In this document: piece by piece, positions 1-8,452 of the stretch
Numbering within the stretch: the stretch's first letter is position 1
Layout of the letters: each line of letters begins with the position of its first letter
From: Aliihoeflea sp. 40Bstr573
GTDB lineage: Bacteria; Pseudomonadota; Alphaproteobacteria; Rhizobiales; Rhizobiaceae
Length of the DNA stretch: 64,000 bases
Reading direction: 5' to 3'
Assembly (NCBI RefSeq): GCF_024105655.1
Contig: NZ_JAAAMH010000005.1
Coordinates: 206,836-270,835 of the forward strand
Made by a program: the position numbers and the translations under genes
Notes under the pieces: model-generated
The model's input: the letters and a program-made list of their open reading frames with translations, nothing else
Told to the model about the DNA's origin: nothing
Databases searched by the model: none

Positions 1-513
1 CAGGCGGTCGGCCCAGGTGCGATGGTCGTCGAGGGCTGCGCCGGGGACTTGCTCTGCCAGAAGCGTTCGCATGGTGGCGAAATCGGGCGGCGACGTCGGA
101 TCGATGGTCACGATCACGAGGCGCGGAACGGGCAGTTCGTCGAGATCGAGACCGGAGCCGAGCCACGGCTCGAGAAGGCGGGCCGTCGCATCCTCATCGA
201 GGATCGAGGCGCTGCGCACGCCGGCAAAGCCGGCAGCGAGCCCCTGCGCCGCGACAAGCGCGGAATCCATGTCGACGCCGTCGGCCGGTTTGATCTGGAT
301 GGTCGCCTCGCGGGAGATCTCCGTCTGCCAGGCGGCAGACGAATCGCGCACCAGCGTAACGGCGCCGAGCGTCAGGCAGGAGAGGAACGTCATGATCGCG
401 ATGACGACCACGAGCGCTGTGCCGGCGACGTTCTGCGCCGGGACGATCGGCGTCGGCGCGCGCCGGAGGGAGCGCGCGGCCATGACGGGGGCGCGTTCGG
501 CGATCTCAGTCAT
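1..513 (-). CDS. ftsX: Cell-division ABC transporter permease FtsX (N-terminal part, cut by window edge)
   Basis: Only the first 171 codons are present; the gene runs off the left edge. The reading frame opens with MTEIAERAPV, has a basic cytoplasmic start and one clear hydrophobic helix at about residues 31-54, followed by a periplasmic segment. This is the FtsX plan: first transmembrane helix, then the extracellular loop that controls peptidoglycan hydrolases at the septum. The ATG overlaps the end of ftsE by 8 bases, so the two are translationally coupled. FtsX partners with FtsE at the inner membrane in division. The assignment rests on topology and the ftsE neighbour; the C-terminal membrane domain cannot be checked here. 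Confidence 0.88.
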   Translation of the reverse strand, partial: MTEIAERAPVMAARSLRRAPTPIVPAQNVAGTALVVVIAIMTFLSCLTLGAVTLVRDSSAAWQTEISREATIQIKPADGVDMDSALVAAQGLAAGFAGVRSASILDEDATARLLEPWLGSGLDLDELPVPRLVIVTIDPTSPPDFATMRTLLAEQVPGAALDDHRTWADRL

Positions 514-1165
514 AGATGTCGAGCCTGCCGCCAGTCAGCACCATGCGGCGCGCGTCGACCTGGTCCATCAGGGTCAGGTCGTGGGTTGCGATGACGACGG
601 CCGTGCCGAGCCGGTTCAATTCCATGAAAAGCCGTAGCAAGCGGCGGGCGAGCGGCGGGTCGACATTGCCGGTAGGCTCGTCGGCCAAAAGCACGTCGGG
701 CTGCTCGATCAGGGCGCGGGCGATGGCTGCGCGCTGCTTTTCTCCACCGGAAAGAACCGGCGGCAGCACATGCATGCGCTCGCCGAGCCCGACCCATTTC
801 AAGAGTTCTATGACGTCCTGGCGGTAGCTGGTCTCGTCGCGCCCACGCACGCGCAGCGGCAGCGCAACGTTCTCGTAGGTGGTCAGATGGTCGAGCAGGC
901 GAAAATCCTGGAACACCACGCCGATGCGCCGACGCATCAGCGGCAGTTCGCGCGGCGAGATGCGCGCGCGGTCCTTGCCAAACACCGAGATCAGCCCGCG
1001 CGTCGGTTTTAGCGACATGAAAAGCAGGCGCAGGAGCGTTGTCTTGCCGGCACCCGAAGGGCCAGTGAGGAACTGGAACGAGCGTGGCGGCACTTGAAAC
1101 GAGACATCACGCAGAACTTCCGTGCCCATCCCGTAGCGCAAGCCGACATTTTCGAATTGAATCAC
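506..1165 (-). CDS. ftsE: Cell-division ABC transporter ATP-binding protein FtsE
   Basis: ABC ATPase of 219 aa, the usual FtsE size. From the chosen start, Walker A (GPSGAGKTT) is at about 35-43, the signature LSGGEKQR at 138-145 and Walker B (DVLLADEP) at 157-164. I chose the GTG at 1165 because it gives the family N-terminus VIQFENV and has an AAGG-type ribosome site just upstream; a GTG 11 codons further up (1198) keeps the frame open. FtsE drives FtsX at the septum in ATP-dependent control of cell-wall hydrolysis. It heads an ftsEX operon, with a CtrA-like box about 70 bp upstream that could tie it to the cell cycle. Confidence 0.94.
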   Translation of the reverse strand: MIQFENVGLRYGMGTEVLRDVSFQVPPRSFQFLTGPSGAGKTTLLRLLFMSLKPTRGLISVFGKDRARISPRELPLMRRRIGVVFQDFRLLDHLTTYENVALPLRVRGRDETSYRQDVIELLKWVGLGERMHVLPPVLSGGEKQRAAIARALIEQPDVLLADEPTGNVDPPLARRLLRLFMELNRLGTAVVIATHDLTLMDQVDARRMVLTGGRLDIYD

Positions 1166-1232
1166 CGCACCGACCTTCACCGGAATCACGAACCACACAC
1201 AGCCAGGCCCCAGACGACCTTGGTCCGCTATG

Positions 1233-1249
1233 GTTAACGAGCCGTTAAG
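1233..1249 (-). promoter_or_regulatory. CtrA-like binding site upstream of ftsE
   Basis: On the minus strand the sequence reads TTAA, seven bases, TTAAC, an exact match to the CtrA consensus TTAA-N7-TTAAC of alphaproteobacteria. It lies between divergent ftsE and the gene at 1327. A further single TTAAC half-site is near 1283. The motif match is direct; CtrA control of ftsEX in this organism is inference. Confidence 0.6.
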
Positions 1250-1326
1250 AAATGATCCGGCAGACAGGCCCCGAGCGAAGCCTTAACCATTTGGCCGTAG
1301 ACGATTGGCGATCAGTGTCGTAGGAG

Positions 1327-1902
1327 ATGAGCGCGCGCATGCAGGGCGTTCCCGATCAGCCAAGGCTCGTCGCGGGTGAAATCCTGCCCGCGCAGACCGT
1401 CGCGCGCGCCAGTCCGCCAGCGACCGAGCCATCTGCCGCGGCCTTGCCGTCGCCTGGTTTTTCCGGCTTCGGCGCGGACGACCGGCGCCAGGCCAAGGCC
1501 GGGCCGCTTCTTTTCTGGTCGACCGTCGTCCTGGCAGTTTTCCTCGTTTTCTGGATCGCGGGCGGGCATCGGCTGGTGCTGGACCCGCTCGCAGAGACGA
1601 TCAGAAACTCGCCTGCCCAGGCGTTGCAGATCGAGGACGTGGCAAGCCGCATCGAACGGCACGAAGGGCGCGCGTTTCTTGTCGTCGACGGCGCGGCGCG
1701 CAACAATGGCGGCGAGCCACTGTTGCTGCCCTCGATCGTCATTTCCGTCGCAGAGACCGACGGACCGACGCTGCGCTATTATCTCGAGACGAATCAGGTC
1801 GTTCTGGGGCCGGGGCAGGCTCACGACTTTTCCAGCCGCCTCGACGCGCCCAGCAAGGGCGTTGCGTCCGTGTCGATCACTTTTCAGGAAGGAAGCCGCT
1901 AA
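1327..1902 (+). CDS. Membrane-anchored protein, C-terminal domain related to MJ0042-type zinc-ribbon proteins of rhizobia
   Basis: 191 aa. Residues 1-58 are Ala/Pro-rich and cytoplasmic by charge, one transmembrane helix lies at about 60-80 (FFWSTVVLAVFLVFWIAG), and the C-terminal third is a beta-rich periplasmic domain ending SITFQEGSR. In related bacteria the gene between ftsE and hpt commonly encodes a protein with an N-terminal MJ0042 zinc ribbon; no CxxC pair is seen here, so the ribbon appears lost. The start is uncertain: AGGAG touches the ATG at 1327, and an in-frame ATG at 1339 is possible. The stop overlaps the hpt start (TAATG), suggesting co-translation. Function unknown. Confidence 0.75.
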   Translation: MSARMQGVPDQPRLVAGEILPAQTVARASPPATEPSAAALPSPGFSGFGADDRRQAKAGPLLFWSTVVLAVFLVFWIAGGHRLVLDPLAETIRNSPAQALQIEDVASRIERHEGRAFLVVDGAARNNGGEPLLLPSIVISVAETDGPTLRYYLETNQVVLGPGQAHDFSSRLDAPSKGVASVSITFQEGSR

Positions 1903-2447
1903 TGCCTGTCGTCCGCGGCAAGGATATCGAAGTTCTTTACTCCGCCTCCGCCATCGCGCGGCGCAATCTGGAACTGGCCAAGGAAATCGCCGAGCGTCAC
2001 TATGACGATCTGCTCGTGATCTCCATTCTCAAGGGCTCGTTCATCTTCGCAGCCGATCTCATCCGCGCGATGCACGACACCGGCCTTTCGCCGGAGGTCG
2101 AGTTCATCTTCATCTCGAGCTACGGCGCCGGCACGACGAGCGGCGAAGTGCGCGTGCTGCGCGACATCGACAACGAGGTCGCCGGGCGCGACGTGCTCCT
2201 GATCGACGACATCCTCGAATCCGGCAAGACGCTGAAATTCACGCGAGAGTTGATGCTGTCGCGCGGCGCCAAGAGCGTTTCCATCGCCGTTCTTCTGGAC
2301 AAGACGATGCGCCGGCAGACCGATCTCGACGCCGACTTCACCGGCTTCGAGTGCCCGGACTATTTCGTCGTCGGCTACGGCATGGATGTCGCGCACGCAT
2401 TCCGCGAACTGCCCTTCGTGGGCGTGGTCAAGGGAGATGTCGAATGA
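1902..2447 (+). CDS. hpt: Hypoxanthine phosphoribosyltransferase
   Basis: 181 aa, normal length. The PRPP-binding signature VLLIDDILESGKT is at residues 98-110 and the LKGSFIFAADL loop at about 43-53, both typical of Hpt. It converts hypoxanthine (and usually guanine) plus PRPP to the nucleoside monophosphate in purine salvage, in the cytoplasm. It overlaps the preceding gene by one base and the following response regulator by four (ATGA), so the three genes form a tight operon. Confidence 0.95.
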   Translation: MPVVRGKDIEVLYSASAIARRNLELAKEIAERHYDDLLVISILKGSFIFAADLIRAMHDTGLSPEVEFIFISSYGAGTTSGEVRVLRDIDNEVAGRDVLLIDDILESGKTLKFTRELMLSRGAKSVSIAVLLDKTMRRQTDLDADFTGFECPDYFVVGYGMDVAHAFRELPFVGVVKGDVE

Positions 2448-2809
2448 AGCGCATTCTCATCGTCGAGGACGATGCCTCGGTGCGCGCCTTCACGGCGCGT
2501 GCGCTTTCCGTCGATGGCCATCAAGTCGAGATGGCCGAGGACGGCATGGAGGGGCTGGAGATCATCACACGTGATGGCGGCAGCTTCGACCTCGTCCTTT
2601 CCGACATCCGCATGCCGGCCATGGACGGCATCGAAATGGCGAAGGAGGCGAAGGCCTCGTTCCCATCGCTGCGCATCCTGTTGATGACCGGCTTTGCCGA
2701 CCAGCGCGAGCGCGCGAGCGATCTGGAACGGGTGGTGATCGACGTCGTCGACAAGCCGTTCACGCTCGCCGACATCCGTTCCGCGGTGTTGCGGGCGCTG
2801 ACGCACTGA
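2444..2809 (+). CDS. Receiver-only (CheY/CpdR-like) response regulator
   Basis: 121 aa, a single receiver domain and no output domain. The acidic pair is E8-D9-D10, the phosphoacceptor Asp54 (SDIRMP), the conserved Thr82 (LMTGFAD) and Lys104 (DKPF). The ATG overlaps the hpt stop; a longer frame upstream only reads through hpt. Rhizobial genomes carry a similar receiver after hpt, often annotated CpdR-like. CpdR in Caulobacter controls ClpXP targeting, but this protein ends ALTH rather than two alanines, so I do not assign cpdR. It terminates two bases from the end of the convergent gene. Confidence 0.88.
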   Translation: MKRILIVEDDASVRAFTARALSVDGHQVEMAEDGMEGLEIITRDGGSFDLVLSDIRMPAMDGIEMAKEAKASFPSLRILLMTGFADQRERASDLERVVIDVVDKPFTLADIRSAVLRALTH

Positions 2810-2810
2810 T

Positions 2811-5366
2811 TCAGCGCATTTCCAGCAGCCGTTCGAGGTAGTCCCGCTCCAGTTCGGGGCTGAGCGCGTTGCCCAGCCGCTTGCGGATCGCCTCGAGGAT
2901 GCGGCGGGCGCGCTGCACGTCGATCTCGTCGGGCACGCGCACCGTGTCGCCGAAATCGGGACCGGTCGTGGCGCGCGGACGGCCGAGGGGATCGCGGTCC
3001 GCGCCCTGCCGGCTGCGCCCGCCTGGCTGCTGGCCGCCGCCTTCGCCTTCCATCGCCTGCTGCATCTGCTGCATCATGTCCTGCGCGCCGCGGCGCAGCG
3101 CCTCGAGTGCTTGCCCCTGCTCGCCGACGGCCCGCTCACCCTGGCCTTCGCCAAGCGAACTGCCTGCCCGGCCCATCGCCTCGCCGGATTCCGAAAAGCC
3201 TTCTCCTGGCTGGAGGCCCATACCCTCGAGCGCTTCCATCATCGACTGCAGGTCCTGCCGAAGCTGGCCCTGGCCCTCCTGCAACTGGCGCATGGCCTCG
3301 GCGAATTCCTCCGGCGACATCTGGCCGCCCTGGCCCTGTTCGCCCTGTTGCCCCTGCTGGCCGGGCTGCTGCTGGCCCTGCTGCATCTGGAACGTCTCGT
3401 TCATCAGTTCCTGCTGGCGGCGCATGATTTCGCCGAGCTGGTCCATCTGCTGGCGCATTTCGCTCTCCTCGCCGCCGTCCTGCTGCTGTTGCTGGCGGCC
3501 GGCCTGCAGGTTGTTCATCATGTCCTGAAGCTGCGAGAGCAGCTGCTGCGCCTCGTCGCGCGCGCCCGATTTTGCCAGTTCCTCGATCTGGTCCATCATC
3601 CGTTCGAGGTCGCTTTGACGCATTTCCTGGCCGTTCTGGGGCATGGGCATGGCCTGCTCGGGATTTTGCATGGCGCGTTCGGCGAATTCGCGCAGGAACT
3701 CCTGCATCGCCTCTCGCAGCTCGGCCATGAGCTGTTCGATCTCCTCGTCGGACGCGCCTTCCTCCAGCGCCTCGCGCAGCGCTTCCTGCGCCATGCGCAG
3801 GCGACGCTCCGCGTCGGTCAGCGAGCCATCCTCGATGGTGACGGCGATTTCCCACAGATAGTCGACGACATCGCGCAACTGGTCGTCGCTCGTCGCTTCG
3901 TCGAGCCGGGAGCGCGCAGCCGTGATGCCGAGATAGTGCGTCAGCTCGGGAATCGTTTCCTCGGGCCACAGCGTTATGGCATCCATCAGGTCGAGGACGC
4001 GCTGCTTGGCGTTCGCATCAAGGGCGAGAAGCTGGCGCTGCTCGACCAGCGCCAGCGCCAGCGGATTGATGAAGGGACGCTCCGGCAGGGTGATGCGCTC
4101 GGTCCCGCTGCGGCCCGTCTGCCCCGCGCCGTCATCGGCTTCCAGCGTCAGGTCGACCAGTGTTCCCGCCCATGGATGCTCGGTCAGGTCGCGCGACGTG
4201 CGCGCGACGATCTCGTCGCCACGCCGGCGTGGCAGGGTCAGGCGCATTTCCGGCGCCTCATAGAGCGGGCGTGCGTCGGATGCAGGATCGGCGGGCTCGA
4301 ACAGGGCCTGTGCCGAGACCGCGCCGTAATCGTCCTCGATTTCGTAGGTCAGTTGCAGAGCGCCATTGACGGCTCGGGTCGGCTCTTCCGCAAAACGGAT
4401 CTGCGGTGCGTCGTCGGGCGTGACGGTGAACGACCAGTTGGTGATCTCCTCGCCATCATCGCCTCGGCGCAGCGACAGGAGCCCGTCCGCGCTGAGTGGA
4501 CCGGAAAACTGGCTTACAGTGTGCGCCGCACCCGCCCGGCTCGACGCCGTTGCCGGCGCTGTCGGGGTTGCGGGTTCGAAGGCCGTTTCCTCCGCCGTGT
4601 GCGCGTCGAGATAGCTCAATCTTTCGTCGCCGCTGCCGCCGGTCACGCGCACCGCGACGACCGAGCCTTCCGGCACGGTGAAATGGTTCTGGTTCTGATT
4701 GGCGTCGGCGGTCATGTAGAGCGGCGCCTTGCCTGTATAGGCGGGCGGTGTCACCCAGGCGTCGATGCGCGGGGGAACTGTTTGCGGGCCTGCCGCGGCG
4801 AGAAACCCGTCGGTCAGCGAACCGCCGCCTGGCCCGAGCGAATAGGCAAAGGCGACGACGAGGAGGAGCGGCGCTATGGCGCGCAGCGCCCACGGATCGC
4901 GATCAGGAACGCCGGTGCGCGGAAATTCGCCCTTAAGGCTCCTGAGATCGCGCGCAAGGCGCTTGCGATGCTCCTGCCAGAGCGCGGCCGCGAATGGATC
5001 GTCCTTGCCGGCTAGCCGGTCGTCCTGGCTGCGCAGCGGGGTATGACGCAGCGCGTTTGCCGTCTCGATGCGGCGATCCACCTCTCCGGCGCCCGGACGG
5101 CGGAAATGGCGCAACGGCCAAAGCGCCGCGAGCGCGGCGATGGCGAAGAGTGCCATGAGGCCGAGGCGCGGCCAGTCCGGCAGGATACGGAAGACCCCGA
5201 GCCAGGAGAGGCTGACGAAGAGAGTGATCGCGATGACCAGAGGCAAGACGAGCGGCCAGAGCCGTTCGACGAGCATCGTCGCCCGCGTCGCCGCGCGCGT
5301 GCGGCGCAAGCCCACAATCGGGCCGCCCTTGAGGAAGTCGCTCAGTCCCTTGAGGTCAATTGCCAT
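2811..5366 (-). CDS. TIGR02302 family membrane protein (DUF4175-like)
   Basis: 851 aa. Two hydrophobic helices lie near residues 35-90 and a third at about 160-185, then a large periplasmic part with a beta-rich region and a long alpha-helical region. From about residue 600 the protein is extremely rich in Gln, Met and Glu, with short QQ-rich blocks. The C-terminal segment is conserved in the family. The function is unknown; the gene occurs next to lysA/argH in many rhizobia. It is last in the argH-lptM-lysA operon and ends tail-to-tail with the response regulator. No enzymatic motif is apparent. Confidence 0.88.
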   Translation of the reverse strand: MAIDLKGLSDFLKGGPIVGLRRTRAATRATMLVERLWPLVLPLVIAITLFVSLSWLGVFRILPDWPRLGLMALFAIAALAALWPLRHFRRPGAGEVDRRIETANALRHTPLRSQDDRLAGKDDPFAAALWQEHRKRLARDLRSLKGEFPRTGVPDRDPWALRAIAPLLLVVAFAYSLGPGGGSLTDGFLAAAGPQTVPPRIDAWVTPPAYTGKAPLYMTADANQNQNHFTVPEGSVVAVRVTGGSGDERLSYLDAHTAEETAFEPATPTAPATASSRAGAAHTVSQFSGPLSADGLLSLRRGDDGEEITNWSFTVTPDDAPQIRFAEEPTRAVNGALQLTYEIEDDYGAVSAQALFEPADPASDARPLYEAPEMRLTLPRRRGDEIVARTSRDLTEHPWAGTLVDLTLEADDGAGQTGRSGTERITLPERPFINPLALALVEQRQLLALDANAKQRVLDLMDAITLWPEETIPELTHYLGITAARSRLDEATSDDQLRDVVDYLWEIAVTIEDGSLTDAERRLRMAQEALREALEEGASDEEIEQLMAELREAMQEFLREFAERAMQNPEQAMPMPQNGQEMRQSDLERMMDQIEELAKSGARDEAQQLLSQLQDMMNNLQAGRQQQQQDGGEESEMRQQMDQLGEIMRRQQELMNETFQMQQGQQQPGQQGQQGEQGQGGQMSPEEFAEAMRQLQEGQGQLRQDLQSMMEALEGMGLQPGEGFSESGEAMGRAGSSLGEGQGERAVGEQGQALEALRRGAQDMMQQMQQAMEGEGGGQQPGGRSRQGADRDPLGRPRATTGPDFGDTVRVPDEIDVQRARRILEAIRKRLGNALSPELERDYLERLLEMR

Positions 5367-5471
5367 CAGCCGTCCGGTTCATCCGCTTCGGGCGGTAACG
5401 GTGTCAGGATAGCAGCAAACGCGGCGAAGGCGAGGCCGGCCACCAAAACGTGAAACCGGCCCGTAAATCGC

Positions 5472-6737
5472 TCATAGCCAGTCGGGAATCGAATCGAGGC
5501 CGATCAGGTCGTCATAAGTCGGGCGCGGCCGCACAACGTGGAAGCGGTCGCCGGATACCAGCACCTCGGGCACGAGAAGGCGCGTGTTGTAGGTGCCCGC
5601 CTGAACCGCGCCATAGGCGCCTGCCGTCGACACGCAGATCAGGTCGCCGGCCTTCATCCTGGGCAGGTCGCGATCCTGGCCCAGATAGTCGCCGGTTTCG
5701 CAGACCGGACCGACGATGTCGACCTTCATGCGCGGCGCCTCTTGCGGCTGTTCGACGACGGGACGGATGTCGTGGAAGGCGTCGTAGAGCGTCGGGCGGA
5801 TCAGGTCGTTCATCGCCGCGTCGACGATGACGAAGTTCTTCGCGTCGCCTTCCTTCACATACACGACCTGGCTGGCCAGAATGCCGGCATTGCCGGCGAT
5901 CAGGCGGCCGGGCTCGAAAATGACCTTGAGGCCGAGCGGCTTCAGCCGGCGGCGCACCATCTGCGCATAGGCGTCCGGCAGGGGGGGCGGGGCGTTGTCC
6001 ACCCGGTAGGGGATGCCGAGCCCGCCGCCGACATCGATGTGTTCGAGCGCATGGCCGTCCGCCTGCAACTGGCCGACGAGCTCGACCATCAGCGCGATTG
6101 CGTCATCGAACGGCTGCAGGTCGGTGATCTGGCTGCCTATATGGGTATCGACGCCGACGATCCGCAGCCCGGGCAACTTGGCGGCGCGGCGATACGCGTC
6201 GCGTGCCCGCGTCAGCGCGATGCCGAACTTGTTCTCCGCCTTGCCGGTCGAAATCTTCCTGTGCGTCTTGGCATCGACATCGGGATTGATGCGCAGCGAG
6301 ATGGGCGCGGTCTTGCCGGCCATCTGCGCGCGCTCCGACAGAAGCTCGAGCTCAGGCTCCGATTCGACGTTGAAGCAGTGGATGCCGGCTTCAAGGGCGA
6401 AATCCATCTCGCGCGCGGTCTTGCCGACGCCGGAAAAGACGATCTTCTGCGCCGGAATGCCCGCAGCGAGCGCGCGGCGCAGTTCGCCTTCGGACACGAC
6501 ATCCGCGCCGGCGCCGAGCCTGGCCAAAGTCTTCAGGACTGCCTGGTTGGAATTCGCCTTCATCGCGTAGCAGACGAGCGCATCCATGTCGGCGAACGCG
6601 TCGGCAAAGACAGTGTAGTGACGTTCCAGTGTCGCGGTCGAATAACAGTAGAACGGCGTGCCGACCTCGGCGGCGATGTCGAGCAGCGAGACGTCTTCGG
6701 CGTGGAGGACGCCGTTTTTATATTCGAAGTGGTTCAC
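5472..6737 (-). CDS. lysA: Diaminopimelate decarboxylase
   Basis: 421 aa, standard length. The pyridoxal-phosphate lysine is Lys60 in CYAMKANSN, and the C-terminal substrate segment ICVSTAGAYG is present. It decarboxylates meso-diaminopimelate to lysine, the last step of lysine synthesis. It lies 12 bases downstream of the lptM-like gene. The 105 bp after its stop contain only a doubtful micro-ORF before the TIGR02302 gene, so all are likely cotranscribed. Confidence 0.96.
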   Translation of the reverse strand: MNHFEYKNGVLHAEDVSLLDIAAEVGTPFYCYSTATLERHYTVFADAFADMDALVCYAMKANSNQAVLKTLARLGAGADVVSEGELRRALAAGIPAQKIVFSGVGKTAREMDFALEAGIHCFNVESEPELELLSERAQMAGKTAPISLRINPDVDAKTHRKISTGKAENKFGIALTRARDAYRRAAKLPGLRIVGVDTHIGSQITDLQPFDDAIALMVELVGQLQADGHALEHIDVGGGLGIPYRVDNAPPPLPDAYAQMVRRRLKPLGLKVIFEPGRLIAGNAGILASQVVYVKEGDAKNFVIVDAAMNDLIRPTLYDAFHDIRPVVEQPQEAPRMKVDIVGPVCETGDYLGQDRDLPRMKAGDLICVSTAGAYGAVQAGTYNTRLLVPEVLVSGDRFHVVRPRPTYDDLIGLDSIPDWL

Positions 6738-6749
6738 GATCGTTTGTTT

Positions 6750-6962
6750 CTAGAGAAGGCGGTCGAGGATGAACGGACGATCCGCGACCGGGGGCGTGGG
6801 CTCCGGCGGAACCGGCTGCCGATCATTGTCGATGGCCTCCTGCCGTGCTTCGACCGCTGCTTCATAAGGCGTGTCGAGGGGACCACGACGCCCGCAGGCC
6901 GCGACGCTTATGGCGATGACCGTCACAAGCGCGACGGATGCGAAGAATCTGCCAGATGCCAT
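6750..6962 (-). CDS. lptM: Small LptM/YifL-type lipoprotein
   Basis: 70 aa. The N-terminus is a lipoprotein signal ending in a lipobox with Cys at about residue 23 (SVAACGRRGPLD), followed by a short Pro/Glu-rich tail. The motif CGRRGPL directly after the Cys is the mark of the LptM (YifL) family, which assists LptD maturation in enterobacteria. I chose ATG 6962 because it gives a normal signal peptide; the open frame extends 29 codons upstream into the argH end. It lies between argH and lysA, its usual place in alphaproteobacteria. The role in this organism is inferred. Confidence 0.8.
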   Translation of the reverse strand: MASGRFFASVALVTVIAISVAACGRRGPLDTPYEAAVEARQEAIDNDRQPVPPEPTPPVADRPFILDRLL

Positions 6963-7000
6963 GAAGTCCGTCCGGATCGATGCGATTTTGATGGTTCTCT

Positions 7001-8422
7001 TTAGCGGCTTTTGCGGCGCGATGCATCCTGTTTCAGGCGCTTCGTCCAATAGCGGATCTGGCGGCGCACTTCCTGCGGGGCGGTGCCACCGAACGAGGTG
7101 CGGCTCTTCACCGAGGCCTGCACGGACAGCACCTGGAAGATGCCGTCGGTGATGCGCTCGTCGATCGACTTCAATTCGTCGATCGTCAATCTGTCGAGCG
7201 TCACCTTGCGGCTCTCGGCCAGCGCGACGGCGCGGCCGGTCACGTGATGGGCCTCGCGGAAGGGCAGGCCGGCCTCGCGCACCAGCCAGTCGGCAAGGTC
7301 GGTCGCGGTCGAGTAGCCCGCCCCGGCGGCTTTCTTCATCGCCGCGGTCTGGATTTCCATGTCGGCGATCATGCCGGTCATGGCGGCGATCATCAGGTCG
7401 AGCGTCTCGGCCGCGTCGAAGACGGCTTCCTTGTCTTCCTGCATGTCCTTGGAATAGGCGAGCGGCAGGCCCTTCATGACCGTCAGGAGCGCGATCATGT
7501 GGCCGTTGATGCGGCCGGTCTTGGCGCGGATCAGCTCGGCGGCGTCAGGGTTTTTCTTCTGCGGCATGATCGAGGAGCCGGTCGAGAACTGATCCGACAG
7601 GCGCACGAAACCGAACTGCGGCGTCGACCAGATGACGATCTCCTCGGCCAGCCGCGACAGGTGCGTGGCGCAGATCGACGCCGTGGACAGGAATTCGAGC
7701 GCGAAATCACGGTCTGACACGGTGTCGATCGAATTGCGCGTCGGCTCGCGGAAGCCGAGCGCCGTGGCTGTCATGGCGCGGTCGATCGGGAAACCGGTGC
7801 CCGCGAGCGCGGCTGCGCCGAGCGGGCTTTCGTCCATGCGCTCGATGGCGTCGCGCACGCGCGACAGGTCGCGGCCGAACATCTCGACATAGGCCATGCA
7901 GTGATGGCCGAAGGTCACCGGCTGGGCCGTCTGGAGATGGGTGAATCCGGGCATGACCGTCGCGGCATGTTCTTCCGCGCGCTTCAGGAACGTCTCGATC
8001 AGGCGGACGAGGCCGGCGTCGGTGCGCTGCAACTCCTCCTTGACCCAAAGGCGGAAATCCGTCGCCACCTGGTCGTTGCGCGAGCGCGCCGTGTGGAGCC
8101 GCCCGCCGGCCGGTCCGATCATGTCGGCAAGCCTCGCCTCCACATTCATGTGGATGTCTTCGAGCCGGGCAGAGAACTCGAACGTGCCGGCCTCGATTTC
8201 GCCGAGGATCTGGTTCAGCCCTTGCGCGATCTTGTCGCGGTCCTCGGTCGAAATGATGCCCGTCTTCGCCAGCATGTCGGCCTGGGCGAGCGAGCCGCGG
8301 ATATCCTGCGCGTAGAGCTTCTTGTCGAAGCCGATCGAGGCGTTGATCGCTTCCATGATGGCGGCGGGACCCGAGGCAAATCGTCCGCCCCACATCTGGT
8401 TGCTGGCCTTCTTTTCGCTCAT
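7001..8422 (-). CDS. argH: Argininosuccinate lyase
   Basis: 473 aa from ATG 8422. The fumarase/aspartase superfamily signature [12 protein letters not shown] is at 282-293; HTARSRNDQ at 110-118 and the THLQTAQP segment at 161-168 form the active site. It splits argininosuccinate to arginine and fumarate. The frame stays open about 740 bases further upstream, but that part is antisense to tlpA and shows no homology, so it is rejected. First gene of the argH-lptM-lysA-TIGR02302 operon and divergent from tlpA with only 30 bp between. Confidence 0.96.
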   Translation of the reverse strand: MSEKKASNQMWGGRFASGPAAIMEAINASIGFDKKLYAQDIRGSLAQADMLAKTGIISTEDRDKIAQGLNQILGEIEAGTFEFSARLEDIHMNVEARLADMIGPAGGRLHTARSRNDQVATDFRLWVKEELQRTDAGLVRLIETFLKRAEEHAATVMPGFTHLQTAQPVTFGHHCMAYVEMFGRDLSRVRDAIERMDESPLGAAALAGTGFPIDRAMTATALGFREPTRNSIDTVSDRDFALEFLSTASICATHLSRLAEEIVIWSTPQFGFVRLSDQFSTGSSIMPQKKNPDAAELIRAKTGRINGHMIALLTVMKGLPLAYSKDMQEDKEAVFDAAETLDLMIAAMTGMIADMEIQTAAMKKAAGAGYSTATDLADWLVREAGLPFREAHHVTGRAVALAESRKVTLDRLTIDELKSIDERITDGIFQVLSVQASVKSRTSFGGTAPQEVRRQIRYWTKRLKQDASRRKSR

Positions 8423-8452
8423 CGTGATATCCGCATCCCCGGAGATAGACAT

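Noticed and set aside
2413..2443. Longer start for the receiver gene (frame open from 2351)
   Set aside because: The extension reads antiphase through hpt and lacks a receiver-like N-terminus; MKRILIVEDD is the proper start.
3111..5015. 634-codon open frame antisense to the TIGR02302 gene
   Set aside because: Mirror of a low-complexity Gln-rich gene; no domain and no ribosome site.
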